From positions 10,956,813 to 11,020,812 of the forward strand of contig NC_064041.1 of NCBI RefSeq assembly GCF_932526225.1: 64,000 nucleotides of DNA, given 5' to 3'. Under the pieces are notes generated by a model that saw only the letters and a program-made list of their open reading frames with translations, did not search any database and had not been told where the DNA came from. The position numbers and the translations under genes were made by a program. This stretch comes from Nematostella vectensis. Its lineage: Eukaryota > Cnidaria > Anthozoa > Actiniaria > Edwardsiidae. Positions 1-12,890 of this stretch are shown one piece after another; positions within the stretch are counted from its first letter, which is position 1; each line of letters starts with the position of its first letter.

Positions 1-162
1 AGTTATTAGTATTGAGTTACTATTTTCAACTCATTTCCATTTCCGCTAGATGTAAGACGTTTCAACCACATTAGGTATATAAAAGTATATAAGAGTATAG
101 AGTACGGACCATTTCTTTATTAACCTAGCTAGTGCGTGAAAATTAAAAGAAAACTGACTGCT

Positions 163-370
163 TAAAAGTGTCACCAGTTTACTTACGTAACAATCTCCGA
201 TGGTTTTTAACGAAAAACGCGAAAAATATTTCAAAATTGTGAAAGAAGTGTTTCTATTGAAAGTTTCATCGAGGATGTGATTGATAATTTAGAGCGGATG
301 GCCTGTTAAATAGCACGGATTCTAATAGATTCTTTTGTCCTTTAACGGTTGAGATTTCCGTCGGACATCC
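163..370 (+). repeat. MITE-like dispersed repeat, family 1, copy 1
   Basis: About 205 bp that recurs at 46062-46317 in the same orientation and at 18570-18797 inverted. Shared landmarks are the terminal segment 'accagtttactt' and the internal stretch 'gatgtgattgataatttaga'. No coding capacity is visible. The right end (after about 365) is less well preserved than in the 46-kb copy. Confidence 0.75.
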
Positions 371-1690
371 CATGTGCTCAAATTGACGACGTTTCTATTT
401 CGATGGATACTTCGAAAACCCTTCTCAACGCGTTGTTCCAGTATTTCCTGATATGTTGATACAATATAGGTATAGGTAGTTCTGATTGCCATCATAATTA
501 TGTTTATAATATATAGTAATGTTGTTTTCGTGTATATCGCGTGAATGTTGTGGAGAATTCTAGTCTTAGTGACTGACATTTAATCGCGAGAACGGGTGTT
601 AATAGAAGAGAGTTTCCTTGTTTGCGGGCATTTAGAGATTTAAAAATTAACAATAATATCATAAAGATATATGGGTGGATGGATTTAAGGAGGTGGAGCA
701 GATTTATTCACCTATTCCAAATAAGGTTGCCTTCGAGTACCCATGTGTCGTAACCCGCAGTGGTTCATGGGTACCACATAAGCGGCTGAATCCTGATCTG
801 AAAGATATGTGAATATTCATAAGAATGTAAACGAGAATTCTACAGCTTTTAGAACTTTTTTTAATACACGCTTATTTGCTTATTTACTTGATAACCACGA
901 AGCACTTCCGGTTACGATACACAGATTCTCGGAGTGCAACGTTGTTTGAAATAGATGTATGTGCGAGGATGAAGCAGAGATTGTTACAGGTATAGATTCT
1001 GCGTCATGCCTCCCAAATATCTGCAAAATTTCCTAATGCCCATGCATTTACTATTACTCATGATATCCGGGGCCTCCTATGATGTCCCCTCCCTTTCTGT
1101 CGCCTAACACAACCTTATTTGCAATAAAACATAATAGTATGGTTAGCACAAAGGCACAAACAGTGCACAGTTCGCATTCTAAATGATATTTATTAAATCA
1201 AATCCTCAATTCGCCATGGGTGAACTCTTTACAATATTTGTGAAGCACTGTGTGCCTTTTTTCCATTGGCCCATACTGGAACATCCGAGGCAGCTGGCTT
1301 GGAAGACAAACATTTAACTTTCCTCGCTTGCCATACTAAACTAAAGATCGCTTTATCATTGCTAACGCCTTGTTAACATTCATCTTCAAGGATACGATTT
1401 CGAAACACTGGTGAGAAATTTGCGTTTGACAAAAACAAAGTCTACTTGCCGCGTTTTTGCTGTTGTTGGTGGTCTTGGCTTGATTTTGCTTTTCTCTCAC
1501 TTTTTACTACTTTCTTAAAGCTGTAGAAGGATCCATCAGATTTTACCGGGTTAGTATGAGTTTTGCTTTTATAGCTTCTGTAGTATTACTGGTAAAAGGA
1601 AGTCTTTTTCAAGTTCGACATAGAATTATCTTAAGATGTTTGATGTATTTTCTTTAAATATCGGAAATGCGTTTAAATGGCTAATAACGG
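371..1690. other. Intergenic, no gene seen
   Basis: AT-rich sequence without a convincing exon on either strand. It contains one short foldback at about 1150-1260, with 'aaaggcacaaacagtgc' against 'gcactgtgtgcctttt', and a small hairpin at 738-778 (gtacccatg/catgggtac). Confidence 0.5.
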
Positions 1691-1696
1691 GGCGTT

Positions 1697-1866
1697 ATTG
1701 CGTTGTTGCCCGACCTCCAATTCCTTTCTTCGTTTGGAAATAGCGCGTAGTCAACCAAACCAAACAACCAAAACCAGACAAACCGCCCCCAAAGCTTGTG
1801 TCTGACTACTCGCTATTCCCAAACGAGACAAGGTTTTTGGATTCGCCGAGGTCGCGCAACAACGAA
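1697..1866. repeat. Foldback (MITE-like) element
   Basis: The ends are inverted copies: 'ttgcgttgttgcccgacctc' on the left against the complement of 'gaggtcgcgcaacaacgaa' on the right. Homology continues inward to 'tagcgcgtagtca' / 'tgactactcgcta'. There is no ORF; the spacer is A/C-rich. Confidence 0.65.
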
Positions 1867-3150
1867 TTTGGCTGTGACTACATGAAAACTCCAAAGGAGA
1901 AAATTCGAGATTTCGAAATTGGGAAATATCTGGATACTGTTTAAAATCTTTAAAAAGTTCAATATATTGAGGTTAACATCACAAATATTTTGAAATATCT
2001 GGTAAAATAGTTATCGAAATCTTCACCTTTTGTGCTAGTATTTATTGTTTTTCTTTGGTGTATTTGTATTTTTATTTAATTCATTTCTTATATTTGTAAT
2101 CTCGCATATAGCGAGGAGTTTTATTCTAAATCTGAAAATGTATTCAAAACTGAAATTTGTGTTGAACAAAGCGTAGATGAATCGATTTAAAGTGTAATTT
2201 GTATCTATAGCTTGTCACATTGCTAATCCGTCACCTGCTCCATGTTTAAACAGAGCTAGTGTCTTGCACTGTGTCTGCGGGAAATATTTATGGAAGATAT
2301 AAACACATTATTTTAATGAAAATAGCTTAATGGTTTTAAAAAAGCTACGATTTGGTGTCTTTAGATATCCTCCTTCCATATCAATATTTGGGTGACCTTC
2401 AAACCCGCTCGGTCAATCTCTGGGAGGCCTGGGTCTAAGGGCTTTTCAAGATTAGTGAGATGAAAATTTAACCAAGCTGTCAGGTTTTTTTGGACAAATT
2501 CTTGCCACGAGTCTCAAATTGACAGGAATCAGCATTTTTCACCATATTTTCTGGAGATCAGGGAGCGGGAAAACTTTAGCTCTTCTAAATATGGGCATCA
2601 ATGACCATATAAGGCAATGCAAACGAAGGACACTATCCTTGGGGAATATGTTTGATATGCACACCAAAGGGCGGCGGGGTGGTACCATAAGAGGAGGGCA
2701 AAAGTTGGGGGGAGGGGCTGGTAGTGGTTTCAAATTCTTAAGCGCTTTTTTTAAGAACGCGGGGAATAACCCAGGTTTTTTATGCACGGGATTTTAAACG
2801 TTTCAACAAATTTGTTTTCGGTTGCATATGTAACGCTTGAAACCCTTTGGGTTAAAAAAACGTTCATATATAAAGAAACATCCGCTCAGAAAAGTGTGTG
2901 TGTGTGCTTGCCCCCCCCCTCCCCCTCCCCATGCCGCTCCCCTTCCGCGGTCCCTGTACACATGTACTTTTTTGAAAAAAATCAGTTTTGGATTGCATTG
3001 ATAATTTTCTTATTTGAATGCACCTTTTTTGTTTATCCATTTATTTAAACAAAAAGGCGTATTCAAATTTTTATCCAACTTATACCATCACTTCGCTTCT
3101 TTTCATGGAGGTACACGTGTATCTAAATGTCACAATGACAAAGGAGTGTT
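1867..3150. other. Intergenic, low-complexity patches only
   Basis: No supported gene. A short (GT)n run followed by a C-rich tract lies at about 2895-2945. The short open frames across 2519-3048 show no domain, codon bias or splice context. Confidence 0.5.
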
Positions 3151-3524
3151 AGTAGTATAGTTACTATGGAATTAGCCGTTTTTGAGGGGGAATAATTTTT
3201 TTTTCAAAGGGGGGGATGAATTATCTCCGATGACATGGTCTTTTCTACCTTAAATGAAAATGTTTTGGAGACAACAGAGGGATAAATAAAGGGGTAATCA
3301 ATTACTTGCGACGATGTCCTCACCTTCTAATTGCTAAAATAACAAGCCTTTGTTCTGGGGAAACAATAAGATATTGTCACTGGGAATAATCCCTCTATTG
3401 TGTCCTCAGAACAAAGGATTATTCTTTTAGGAATAACAAGGCCATTACACCATACGCTGATAATTTATACCCCAAAAATTGGTATTCCTCTAAAAACGAC
3501 TAATTCTATACCCACTATACTACT
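3151..3524. repeat. 370-bp foldback element
   Basis: The left end 'agtagtatagttactatgg' pairs with the right end 'ccactatactact'. Inner arms 'attagccgtttttgaggg' / 'cctctaaaaacgactaat' and 'cctttgttctggggaaaca' / 'gtgtcctcagaacaaagg' are also inverted. The layout is a nested hairpin typical of a non-autonomous DNA transposon. It ends about 340 bp upstream of the GPCR start codon. Confidence 0.65.
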
Positions 3525-3862
3525 GGTGGCTGATCGACAAGACTTTCGATCTGACTTGAGTGACACTGTTAATTTATAATTCAGGAAAATTAGAAATATA
3601 AAAATATATTTTTGTCTAAGTAAAAAAAAAACGCAGCCGTTTTTATTGTATGATTGGTTTAATTTCTATAGCATTTCACGCTCCGGATATGTACATTCTA
3701 TTGGATTTGTATTTTTCCGCAGTAAATATATCGCCACAATGTCGGATCCAATGTAAGATTTCCTACCGTAAAAAACACGATGCAAAACTCTTGTTCCCGT
3801 TTTTTTGCTCTCCAAGTTAACCACCCTAACTCCCTCCACCAGGTCAACAGCATCACCTCGAT

Positions 3863-4885
3863 ATGAACATCACTCCATCCGTCCCCGTGTCCTCCCTCCA
3901 CGAGGAGTTTGCGACGAGGCCCCCTTGGGTTACCGGGCTGGAATCAACCGTATACATTCCAATCGTCTTGACCGCATTCATCGGTAACTCCATCGTTCTC
4001 TGGATCCTCATAAGAAATCGCCGGCTCCGAACGATCCCGAACTTATTCGTCATGTCACTCGCTCTTTCTGATGTCCTACTTCCGGTTCTCAGCTCCGCGC
4101 CGTCAGTCGTTATTATAACACAGGGAGCCCAAGTCATAAGCGACACGTATTGTCAATTCCAAGGGTTCACGTGCACATGGCTTGCATGCGTGTCGCTCGC
4201 GACTTTGACTTTCATGGCCGTAAACCGGTATTACCGGATTGTCAAACCAGATCGGTATCGCACAGTGTTTACCGCCAAAAGAACAAAGCTTCTTTTGAGC
4301 GCTATTTGGGGCTTCTCTTTACTCAGCCCCAGTTTCCCTCTCCTCGATGGCAAAAAGTTTACTTTTCATCCTGGAAAGTTTTTCTGCTACGTCAGACTAG
4401 AACCAGTTTCTGTGTTTTTCTTGATTCTTTTTCTTGGAATTCCTCTGGTTACCATAACAACGTGTTATTTCAAGGTCCACAAGGCCCTTCGTCACCACAA
4501 TGCTTGCATGCGAAATCCAAACTCGGAGAGCGCTCAGATTTCGGTCTTTGAGATCCGGGTCACCAAGACGCTTTTCGCCACCGTCGCTGCATTCTGGGTA
4601 TGCTGGATTCCGATTGCGATCGTGGACTTTACGGAAATGGCTATCGGAGAGTGGTCGTTACCTCGTCGCGTTTATTACATGTACTCGATTTTCGGGATCT
4701 CGTCATCTAGTGCAAATCCTATTATCTACGGTGTCATGAATAAGTCATTCAATGACGAGTACCGGAAGCTGTTCAGGTGTTACCGGAAGTCATCAAGACG
4801 GGAGTCCGTGGTTTTCCCCACTCAACCGGAAGTAAACCGCCCTACGCTAGTGTCAGTGAATAACATTGAATTGAGATCTGTATAA
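3863..4885 (+). CDS. Intronless rhodopsin-family (class A) GPCR
   Basis: 340-aa seven-helix receptor of the plasma membrane, expected to signal through heterotrimeric G proteins; ligand unknown. Visible hallmarks: TM1 about 30-50 with GNSIV; LALSD with the TM2 aspartate at 70; TM3 ending in NRY (121-123), a variant of DRY; Cys97 and Cys175 placed for the TM3-ECL2 disulfide; TM6 CWIP (247-250); TM7 NPIIY (285-289), followed by a helix-8-like segment and a 40-residue tail. NRY and general spacing recall melatonin-receptor-like and other amine/peptide-like cnidarian receptors, but subfamily is not resolved. The TM7 position that carries the retinal lysine in opsins is not lysine, so it is not a functional opsin. 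The ATG follows 'atcacctcgat'. A possible splice acceptor (ctccaccag, ending 3842) suggests a 5'UTR intron. Short open frames overlapping it in other frames are shadows. Confidence 0.93.
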   Translation: MNITPSVPVSSLHEEFATRPPWVTGLESTVYIPIVLTAFIGNSIVLWILIRNRRLRTIPNLFVMSLALSDVLLPVLSSAPSVVIITQGAQVISDTYCQFQGFTCTWLACVSLATLTFMAVNRYYRIVKPDRYRTVFTAKRTKLLLSAIWGFSLLSPSFPLLDGKKFTFHPGKFFCYVRLEPVSVFFLILFLGIPLVTITTCYFKVHKALRHHNACMRNPNSESAQISVFEIRVTKTLFATVAAFWVCWIPIAIVDFTEMAIGEWSLPRRVYYMYSIFGISSSSANPIIYGVMNKSFNDEYRKLFRCYRKSSRRESVVFPTQPEVNRPTLVSVNNIELRSV

Positions 4886-5287
4886 TATTAAGACTCTTGT
4901 GCTCGTACAACGGATTTGAAGTAGAGCCCGGCAAAACCTTTCATAGGAATTTCTGAATTGATTATCGCTACTACTGCGCTTTGCAATATTCTGCGAAATA
5001 TCGTCGACAATTTCCAACATGCTTCATCGTCTTCTGGCTTCCGTCATTCAAACACCATTGAGCGTTTTCATTGCAGCCAGCACTGAAATGGTTTCCAATC
5101 ATGGTTTCCACCCCTTCCTAAGGCGCTGACCCATTAAAAAGCACCAAATGTCAGTCTAAATGATGGAAGCCTGGAAATAGTTCAGCTGCTGAAAGTTATT
5201 GACTAGAGTTCTCGTTATATCGATAATCGCAGTTAAAAAGAATCGATCAGATTAATAAGGCAAGGACATTAAGGACTCATTAAAATA
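4886..5287. other. Downstream flank of the 3.9-kb GPCR
   Basis: Non-coding, presumably the 3'UTR and spacer. No repeat or second gene recognised. Confidence 0.4.
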
Positions 5288-5488
5288 CAAAATGTATAAT
5301 AAGCTTAATATCTCACCGTGCGCAAAGGTCCACTTACTTTGCACAAGGACTCATTCATGCACAATGTATTAAAACTTTATTTCTCACGGTGCGCATAATC
5401 CACTTAGGCCTAGCCCAACGTCGTATTATCCATGAGTCAAATGGACCTTTTCGCACCGTGAGAAATTAGGCTTATTATACATTGTGCA
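5288..5488. repeat. Foldback element with three related arms
   Basis: The left arm 'aatgtataataagcttaat' continues to 'ctcaccgtgcgcaaagg'. It is inverted against 'ccttttcgcaccgtgag' continuing to 'cttattatacattgtgc'. A further partial direct copy ('gcacaatgtattaa' to 'ctcacggtgcgcat') lies in the middle. Probably a MITE with an internal rearrangement. Confidence 0.65.
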
Positions 5489-6172
5489 TATGTGTAAATG
5501 GCTATCGTCCAGGGTCGGAACATTTAAGCTGTTAAATCAATTATTGCCGTAGCGCCTAGTTTGTTCATTTTAATTAAAAGGTGAGCAGTTAGGGCGAGGT
5601 TGTGCCCTTATTCTTCGTAATAATGTCTCTTGACTCCGTGTGAGCTAGGATCTTGGGGGCACGAGCCACTGTGGCTTTTTTTAAGCCAAAGAAATTAGCC
5701 ACACTGATGGAGAATTAGCCACAACCGAGAAGCTATAGCGACCAATTTAATCAAAATTCTTTATTGCTCTCTTTAATTTCGCGACATTCAAGCCCCGCGA
5801 AATCATATTCCTACGAACTTTAATATCGAAAAATTCAATACCCTTTCCGTTTGGTTTCCCTTGTTTTGTTTATGACGACCAAGAGCAAGACGATTAAAAA
5901 CTTATGATTCTTTACTTTTGTGTATGTAAATGTGTTAGAAAATAGCATCAAGCACAATATGATTTCTACAGTTTTGTTTTGTTGTAAGGTTTAAACAAAT
6001 TCTCGGAGAAATGCGTTTTGGCATTTTTGCGAAATTGAAAATGACTTTGCACCCAAATCGCAAAATCTCGCGAAATATGCCGATCCTTTTTTGCGAAATT
6101 AAGTGCCCGCGAAATATAGTAACAATATTGTAACCAATAGCAGCTGGACATGTCAAGAATTATCCAAATAGG
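5489..6172. other. Intergenic, no gene seen
   Basis: No exon or repeat supported. Short minus-strand open frames at 5935-6187 have no recognisable domain and run into the satellite. Confidence 0.45.
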
Positions 6173-7445
6173 ACCGAACCGAGCCATTCCCGAGAGTATT
6201 ATACCTTCGAATAGTACCGAGCCATTCCCGAGAGTGTTATACCTTCGAATAGTACCGAGCCATTCCCGAGAGTATTATACCTTCTAATAGTACCGAGCCA
6301 CTCCCGAGAGTATTATACCTTCGGATAGTACCGAGCCCCTCCCGAGAGTATTTTACCTTCGAATAGTACCGACCCATTCCCGAGAGTATTATACCTTTCG
6401 AATAGTACCGAGCCATTCCCGAGAGTATTATACCTTACGAACAGTACCGAGCCATTCCCGAGAGTATTTTACCTTTCGAATAGTACCTAGCCATCCCCGA
6501 GAGTATTATACCTTTCGAATAGTACCGAGCCATTCCCGAGAATATTATGCCTTTGTAATAGTACCGAGCCACTCCCGAGAGTATTTTACCTTACGAATAG
6601 TACCGAGCCACTCCCGAGAGTATTTTACCTTTCAAATAGTACCTAGCCATTCCCGAGAGTATTATACCTTTCGAATAGTACCTAGCCATTCCCGAGAGTA
6701 TTATTCCTTCTAATAGTACCGAGCCACTCCCGAGAGTATTATAACTTACGAATAGTACCGAGCCATTCCCGAGAGTATTATACCTTCTAATAGTACCGAG
6801 CCACTCCCGAGAGTATTATACCTTTCGAATAGTACCGAGCCAATCCCGAGAGTATTATATCTTACGAGTAGTACCGAGCCACTCCCGAGAGTATTATACC
6901 TTTCGAATAGTACCGAGCCACTCCCGAGAATATTATGCCTTTCTAATAGTACCGAGCCATTCCCGAGAGTATTATATCTTTCGAATAGTACCGAGCATCT
7001 CCCGAGAGTATTTTACCTTATGAATAGTACCGTGCCACTCCCGAGAGTATTATACCTTACGAACAGTACCGAGCCATTCCCGAGAGTATTATGTCTTTCG
7101 AATAGTACCGAGCCACTCCCGAGAGTATTATACTTTACGAATAGTACCTAGCCACTTCCGAGAGTATTATACTTTACGAATAGTACCGAGCCACTCCCGA
7201 GAGTATTATATCTTACGTATAGTACCGAGCCATTCCCGAGAGTATTATACCTTCGAATAGTACCGAGCCATTCCCTAGAGTATTATACCTTTCGAATAGT
7301 ACCGAGCAACTTCCGAATACACTCTGTATGCGTTCTCCAAATAGAAAAAAGAAAGTAATGCCTCGTCGTATTAGTATCTAGGAACCCCTGAGAGCGTCTC
7401 GTATTTTCCGAAAAGTGCCGAAGAACCTGCGAGCGTGTCATGCCT
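6173..7445 (+). repeat. 39-bp satellite/minisatellite array
   Basis: Roughly 29 tandem copies of a 38-40 bp unit built from 'gtaccgagccattcccgag', 'agtattatacc' and 'tttcgaata'. Unit length varies through one-base indels at the 'cctttcg'/'ccttcg' junction. Copies stay recognisable to about 7310. After that, strongly decayed units ('agtgccgaagaacctgcgag') trail to about 7445, so the right edge is a fossil of a longer array. Confidence 0.95.
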
Positions 7446-8090
7446 TTTTTTATTAGAACCCAACGACTCGATTTGTACTGAGTGCACAAAGGTTCTTCCT
7501 CATTTGCAGTTTTCTCGCGAGCATCAAAATATGCAACCATCAAATGATGATAACAGCTTTGATTAACATTGATTATTCCTATAAAATTATAAAATTGAGA
7601 TTTGAGGAAAGGTTCGTTTATTCTTTTATCCAAGTTTTCTCCGTAGTTTTTTCTCCGTTCATGGTGATCATTTTTGTTAGATGAATTTGCTTATCAACTA
7701 CAAGATAAAACAGAAAGATTAGTTTGAAGACATTGTTTGGATGTGATAAATAGACACTTTGCGAGGCTGCACTGATCCTGTTAGAATGCTAAAACGTAAA
7801 TTTGATTATGCAGCACCTAACATTTTACAGCCCTTTTAAGGGCTTTAAAAAGCCTTTTTTTATTACTGCGAAAAAGGATCCCTTTGATGCAGTTATTTTC
7901 AATAATTCTAATAATTTAGTAGAAGAACCACTATTCCTTTTCACTTTATTAATCCCCTAACACAACCATAATCTTGAATCATTTCAATCGTCAAATATAA
8001 TAAGGATTCAAACGGATCGTTCTTTCCTTCAAAGTGTCTTCCTGTCAAACAGAGGCGCTTTACTTACAAAGTATTTAGCATTTTTTTTAT
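7446..8090. other. Intergenic, no gene seen
   Basis: AT-rich; no supported feature. Confidence 0.4.
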
Positions 8091-8094
8091 TACT

Positions 8095-8473
8095 CGGTCG
8101 ACACGGAGAAATACCCCCGTGCTAGCTTGTTCGTGATTGGTCAATCGGGGACACTGCGCTAGATCGGTTATAAGCCCGGTTTTCCGTGAGCTTGCGTTCA
8201 AATCATCAAAAGATGCTTTTAATTTCTGTCTACTCTACTAAGAAATATCCCAAGCTTCTATTTTCACCGAGAATTTTTGTTGCGTGTCCAAGCTTTCAGG
8301 TTACAGCCCAGGTCGTTGAAAGACATTTAATCTGAGTTCCAATCAATTGAGCAGTGATACAACCTAAAATGGATATTTAATGGGATGACATCTTAATTCA
8401 CACCAAGCTTTCTATCAGAACAGCGTCGAGACAACATCAGTTTAATCCAAGAAGTTCATTTCGTCAGGAGAAG
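8095..8473 (+). promoter_or_regulatory. Candidate promoter and non-coding first exon, possibly of LRR-GPCR A
   Basis: A locally GC-richer stretch holds an inverted CCAAT box (gattggtcaat, about 8135-8145) and a TATA-like 'ggttataagc' (about 8166). About 270 bp of sequence without a long ORF follows, then an excellent 5' splice site, 'caggagaag|gtaactt', donor at 8474. LRR-GPCR A begins exactly at a splice acceptor (ttcag|ATG, 18235/18236), so it needs an upstream non-coding exon; this is the best candidate seen on the plus strand. Exon start is put near 8200 by distance from the TATA-like box. The link is inference. Confidence 0.35.
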
Positions 8474-11400
8474 GTAACTTATTTATTTATGAAGTAAACA
8501 GTTTATCCCATTTTGTTTAATGAAGTGACTTTTTATTCAGTTTAAAATTGTTATTGACAATATCGATATTTAAGTTATTGAGCTGTGGAAATTAAAAAGA
8601 GCTGTCAATTCATGGGATCAAAATGGTCGAAGTTGATAATGTTTAAAAAAAACTACTTAACTTCGATTTTAAAAATTCATTAAGTTTTGTTTTGAGAAAG
8701 GCGAGGCAATATAAATATATATATTTTTAAATTCCTTTTTCCCCTGATGGTCGATATTGTGGGTGTGAAGATCGTCATCCGGCATTCACTGTTTATTTTC
8801 TCCTTTCTTCTGTGACAAGATTTATCAAGTAGATTATTTGGGGAATCATACTTCATGAAAAATTTACTTTTTCATATATTGTCAACTTTTCTCTCGTTTT
8901 CATCGTTGTGAAATGAGTAATACCATACGATATTCATCAATGGAATCTTGCCCAATATAACTTATTTTTGTTATATATTTTCACATGATTCGTACTTGTG
9001 AAATTAAAACATTTTAGTGTGTAGATTAGTCTAAGACGTCTCATCCATTTCAAAAGGGGTTTGACTCTTTTTAGGGACCAATCAATGCTTGTCTCGAAAA
9101 GAGGCTTTCAAATATGATCACGCCAGCAAATTTCTCTTCAAAACCTTTACCTCCTTTCTACTCGACACATGACGAACATTCTTGATAATTTAAGTAAAAA
9201 AAATAATCCTTGTCTGCAATAAACCATTAATGTGGTTCGAAAAGCCCTTCATTTACCCCTCGCGATAGCTTATCTTGATAGTTAGGTATAATCTGTTGGC
9301 TTTTACAGCTTATATTTTCACTAAATGGACGTAAAATGATGTATAAATACTCCGTGGAGATAACCACTTGTCTCGCATCTCTTTGCGTTTTTCTTCGATA
9401 ATATAGCTATGTTAATATTTCCTCATATTTTCCCCATATTTTCTCAGTTTTGGATAATGTATTTTTTTCAGAGGCATTAACATTCATATCAGTATTTTAG
9501 TTTTATTTTCACTTTTCGTTTTGACTGTGTTTTATATTCTTAAATTTGTTTTCATATTTATTGTACCAGCTGCCAATATAACTTTATTGATAGCTTATGA
9601 ATGTTTTTTTCGGTAGTTAACTGATTGATTTTAATCAATATTTGTAAAAAAATATTCACACACATTTAAAGAGGTTGATCGTGTGTAATGTTGGTTGGTC
9701 GTGTGTAATGTTCAAGCCTTTTTTTCATTTTTTTTATTTTAATTAATATTTCTATTTCGAGGTTTAGTAAATTTAGTTTCATCAATTGCTTATGAATGAT
9801 TTTCGGTATGGTGAAGATATAAAACATCCACAAATATTTTGTATTAATAGTTTGTATAATCCTTACTGTGTTTTCAATTAAAAAAAATATTATAAATTTG
9901 ATTGCTTCATTTTAATAAAAGAATTCTCTTTTTTAATTTTCTATTGGAAGCTGTGTAAAATATTTTTTTTCTTTTTTCCTTTTTTTTAGATAACGTAGTG
10001 TATTGTACTCTAATATGATTTGATATCCATGGTCAACTCTCATCGTCCAATCAATGGAGACCATTTTTGAGCTAAAAGTTTGCGATTATAGCTGGATAAA
10101 ATCGTTTGAAAACAATATTGAAGGTATTTGAATCCAGATGGCATCCGCTCATGGCGCATAATTTGTGCAGTTTACCGGCATTGCAACATAAGTTTGTAAC
10201 TGTTCAAGTTCGTTAGTATTTAATTAATGTGTGTACAACTTTATGTATATTTTAGTGATATCTTTATTATGTTGCTGACCAATTGAGGTATTTTATTTCA
10301 GAACCTTTTTATAATAACTTTCAGCCTGGAATTATGAACTTCTAAGAACATTCCCCACTGTCTACCCAGCGCACCTCGGCCTTGGCGCGCGCCACAGAAT
10401 TCCCAATGTTCGAAATCAAAACATTTCCGAATAGCCGCGAATGAGCCGCTAGCGGGCTACCCATAGTCGGATCTATCTTGGGGAATGCTACGTTACAGTG
10501 AATGGCTCCCACAGGCTCAGTTTCCCAACCTCGAAGGCTATATAATCGATTAAATCCATACCAGTTAGAGGGTGCTTTAGGGATGTCTCTTTTAAGGGAA
10601 ATGCTGTATTATTGATGCTCTCTCGGGAACTCCAACTTCAAACTTTTTTGCGTAACACACTTTGCCAAATATAGGGACCAAGAATAACCTTTCACCAGCA
10701 AAGTCGTTTTCGGAAGTTTTTTAGCCTAAATTTTTTTCCAAAAATAGATGTTCCAAACTACATGCTTCACAACAAAATCCAAAATGAAATCGTGGATTCG
10801 TTTTTTTATTGGTATAACTGGATACATTGTTGTGCTAAAATCTAGATAACATATTTTTCTTCTTTGAGTGGGTTGTGCATCACTTTTTTTCTGACAGCCC
10901 GTTATAAATGATTCTTTGGGCTTTTAAAACGCTTTTACCTTTTTTTGCAACAGACGTAGAGGCATATATGTTAAAACAATGCTCTGCTTGCTAAGTTGAC
11001 AAAGCTTAAAGATAATACACATCTTCCTATGTCGGAACATTCTACGACTATACCTTATTACAGTTATTGTTTACGCATATCACGCTTAATCAAGGCGCGT
11101 TTGCTGAATCTTGCTCGCTAATGCAAGGTCGCGTTATCTCTAAGCACTTTCCATATAGTTTCAGTAGGCTGGCAAATGCATTATCTTTTGCTTTGCGCTA
11201 AAACTAGTAGGTGATGCGAGTAAATAAAGACAAAACAAAAGTTACACAAAATTAAACGACGGGACTTTTAAACGCTGCATTTGACCTACAACTTCAGAGA
11301 TCTGGTTTTTGAAAGAATCTTAAAATGAGAGAACCATTTGGCTAAAATTAAAGCGATTTCACTTATATATCGATTTCGATTTATTTCACCCGCCTCTTGA

Positions 11401-11589
11401 ATACTACATAATATTTTTATTGGTGGAGTGAGAGCCGTATGGCCTACGAATTTTCCAATGTTTGAAATGTTGGAAATAATTAAGGCTCCACAACATCTCG
11501 AAGCAAACGAGGAAAATAAACATATTTATTGAACAGCGTTTTGAGAAAAAAATCATCGCAAAGTGTTCCGTTGTTTTTGAGCGTGCCCG

Positions 11590-11690
11590 GTAATCAGCTA
11601 ATGAGAGCGCGCGTACTATCGCAGCGATAAAATAAGGGATGTACTGCATGGTAATCGGCCAATGAGAGCGCGCGTAGTACCTCGGCTGTA
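11590..11690 (+). repeat. Two-copy direct repeat
   Basis: 'gtaatcagctaatgagagcg' with 'cgcgtact' is followed about 60 bp later by 'gtaatcggccaatgagagcg' with 'cgcgtagt'. Short and diverged; function unknown. An inverted CCAAT-like 'cggccaat' occurs in the second copy only. Confidence 0.5.
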
Positions 11691-12890
11691 TAATGAATGC
11701 TATTATACATTCCTGTATTAAAATTGTGGAAAATGTAGAAATAAATTAACCCAGATTTAGTGAGGATTTCATTTTGAAAAGATAAAGTAAAATAAAAACA
11801 ATCAATAAAATATCGGATTGTGGTCCTGTCATTAAAGCTTTCTTTCGTGATGTCAACAAAAACATCTTTCTTTTATGAATAAGTGCAATGGGTATAAAAT
11901 GGTTTATACAATTCATTTCAAGCATTTTTAAGCATAAACTTGAAAACTAAAGAGTTGTAACAAACATATTTGGCTTTCCATCAATTGGAAAGATATCGGA
12001 AGAATAGGTTTGCCTTGCTTTTCCTAATTCAAATTTGGGAAATAAAAAGGGTGTTCATTATATATTTTTATCAAGAAAACTTTCATAAGGATAATGTTGA
12101 CGTTTTGATGTCGACTTTATCTTTTGTCCCATAATTCACTCAAGGTTATACTTGTTTATAACCATCGAATATTGCACGTCTGTGAGAGACTTAAAACTTG
12201 CAAACCAATAATACTCCATGGGAGCCTTAATAAACGTTTCTTTTAATGAAAAAAAACTTTAGTCTAAAACTTGATGTTTAACTAATGGATCTTTATTGTT
12301 GTAGCTTTCTGGATTTGGTTTTGTTTTGATCACAGGGTAGTTATTATGTTTATTTGGTAGCCTATAAGCCCTGGATGAATGCAATAGAATCTCAGTCTCA
12401 TCTCTGAGCCTTGAGGATAAATAACGCTTGTTGAAGAACCAGATCCACCTTCGCAGAATAAACGAATGTGAGTAGAATTTAAATAGAATAGTATATAGAA
12501 TAGAATAGTAGAATAGTAGTATTTTCTTCTTTGGTAATCAAGATCATATTTCATTGAAAATAAATCAATCAGGGTTTTATATTTTTTTTAGAGTGATCAT
12601 CGAATATTACCTTTTTAATGAGTTTCGTATATCTGCCGCTATAACAGTCGTTGCTCAATAAATCAGAACATGGTCATAGGAATGGTCACGAATTTTCGCT
12701 TTTTTTTGATTTACTAAATATTCTTTATAAGCAATGACTTAAATCTCTTTTACCTACAATTTGTTTTTTCCGGCTATTCATGCTTGACTTGACGAATATA
12801 ATTGAGGCTGTAAAAAAGGTTAAAATGTGATATAATATGTGAATAATTCGGTTTTCTCGCGATTTGACGAGCAGAAGCCATTCAAATGCA

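Noticed and set aside
3863-4885. Opsin
   Set aside because: The TM7 position expected to hold the retinal-binding lysine is not lysine; the sequence near NPIIY is SSSSA.
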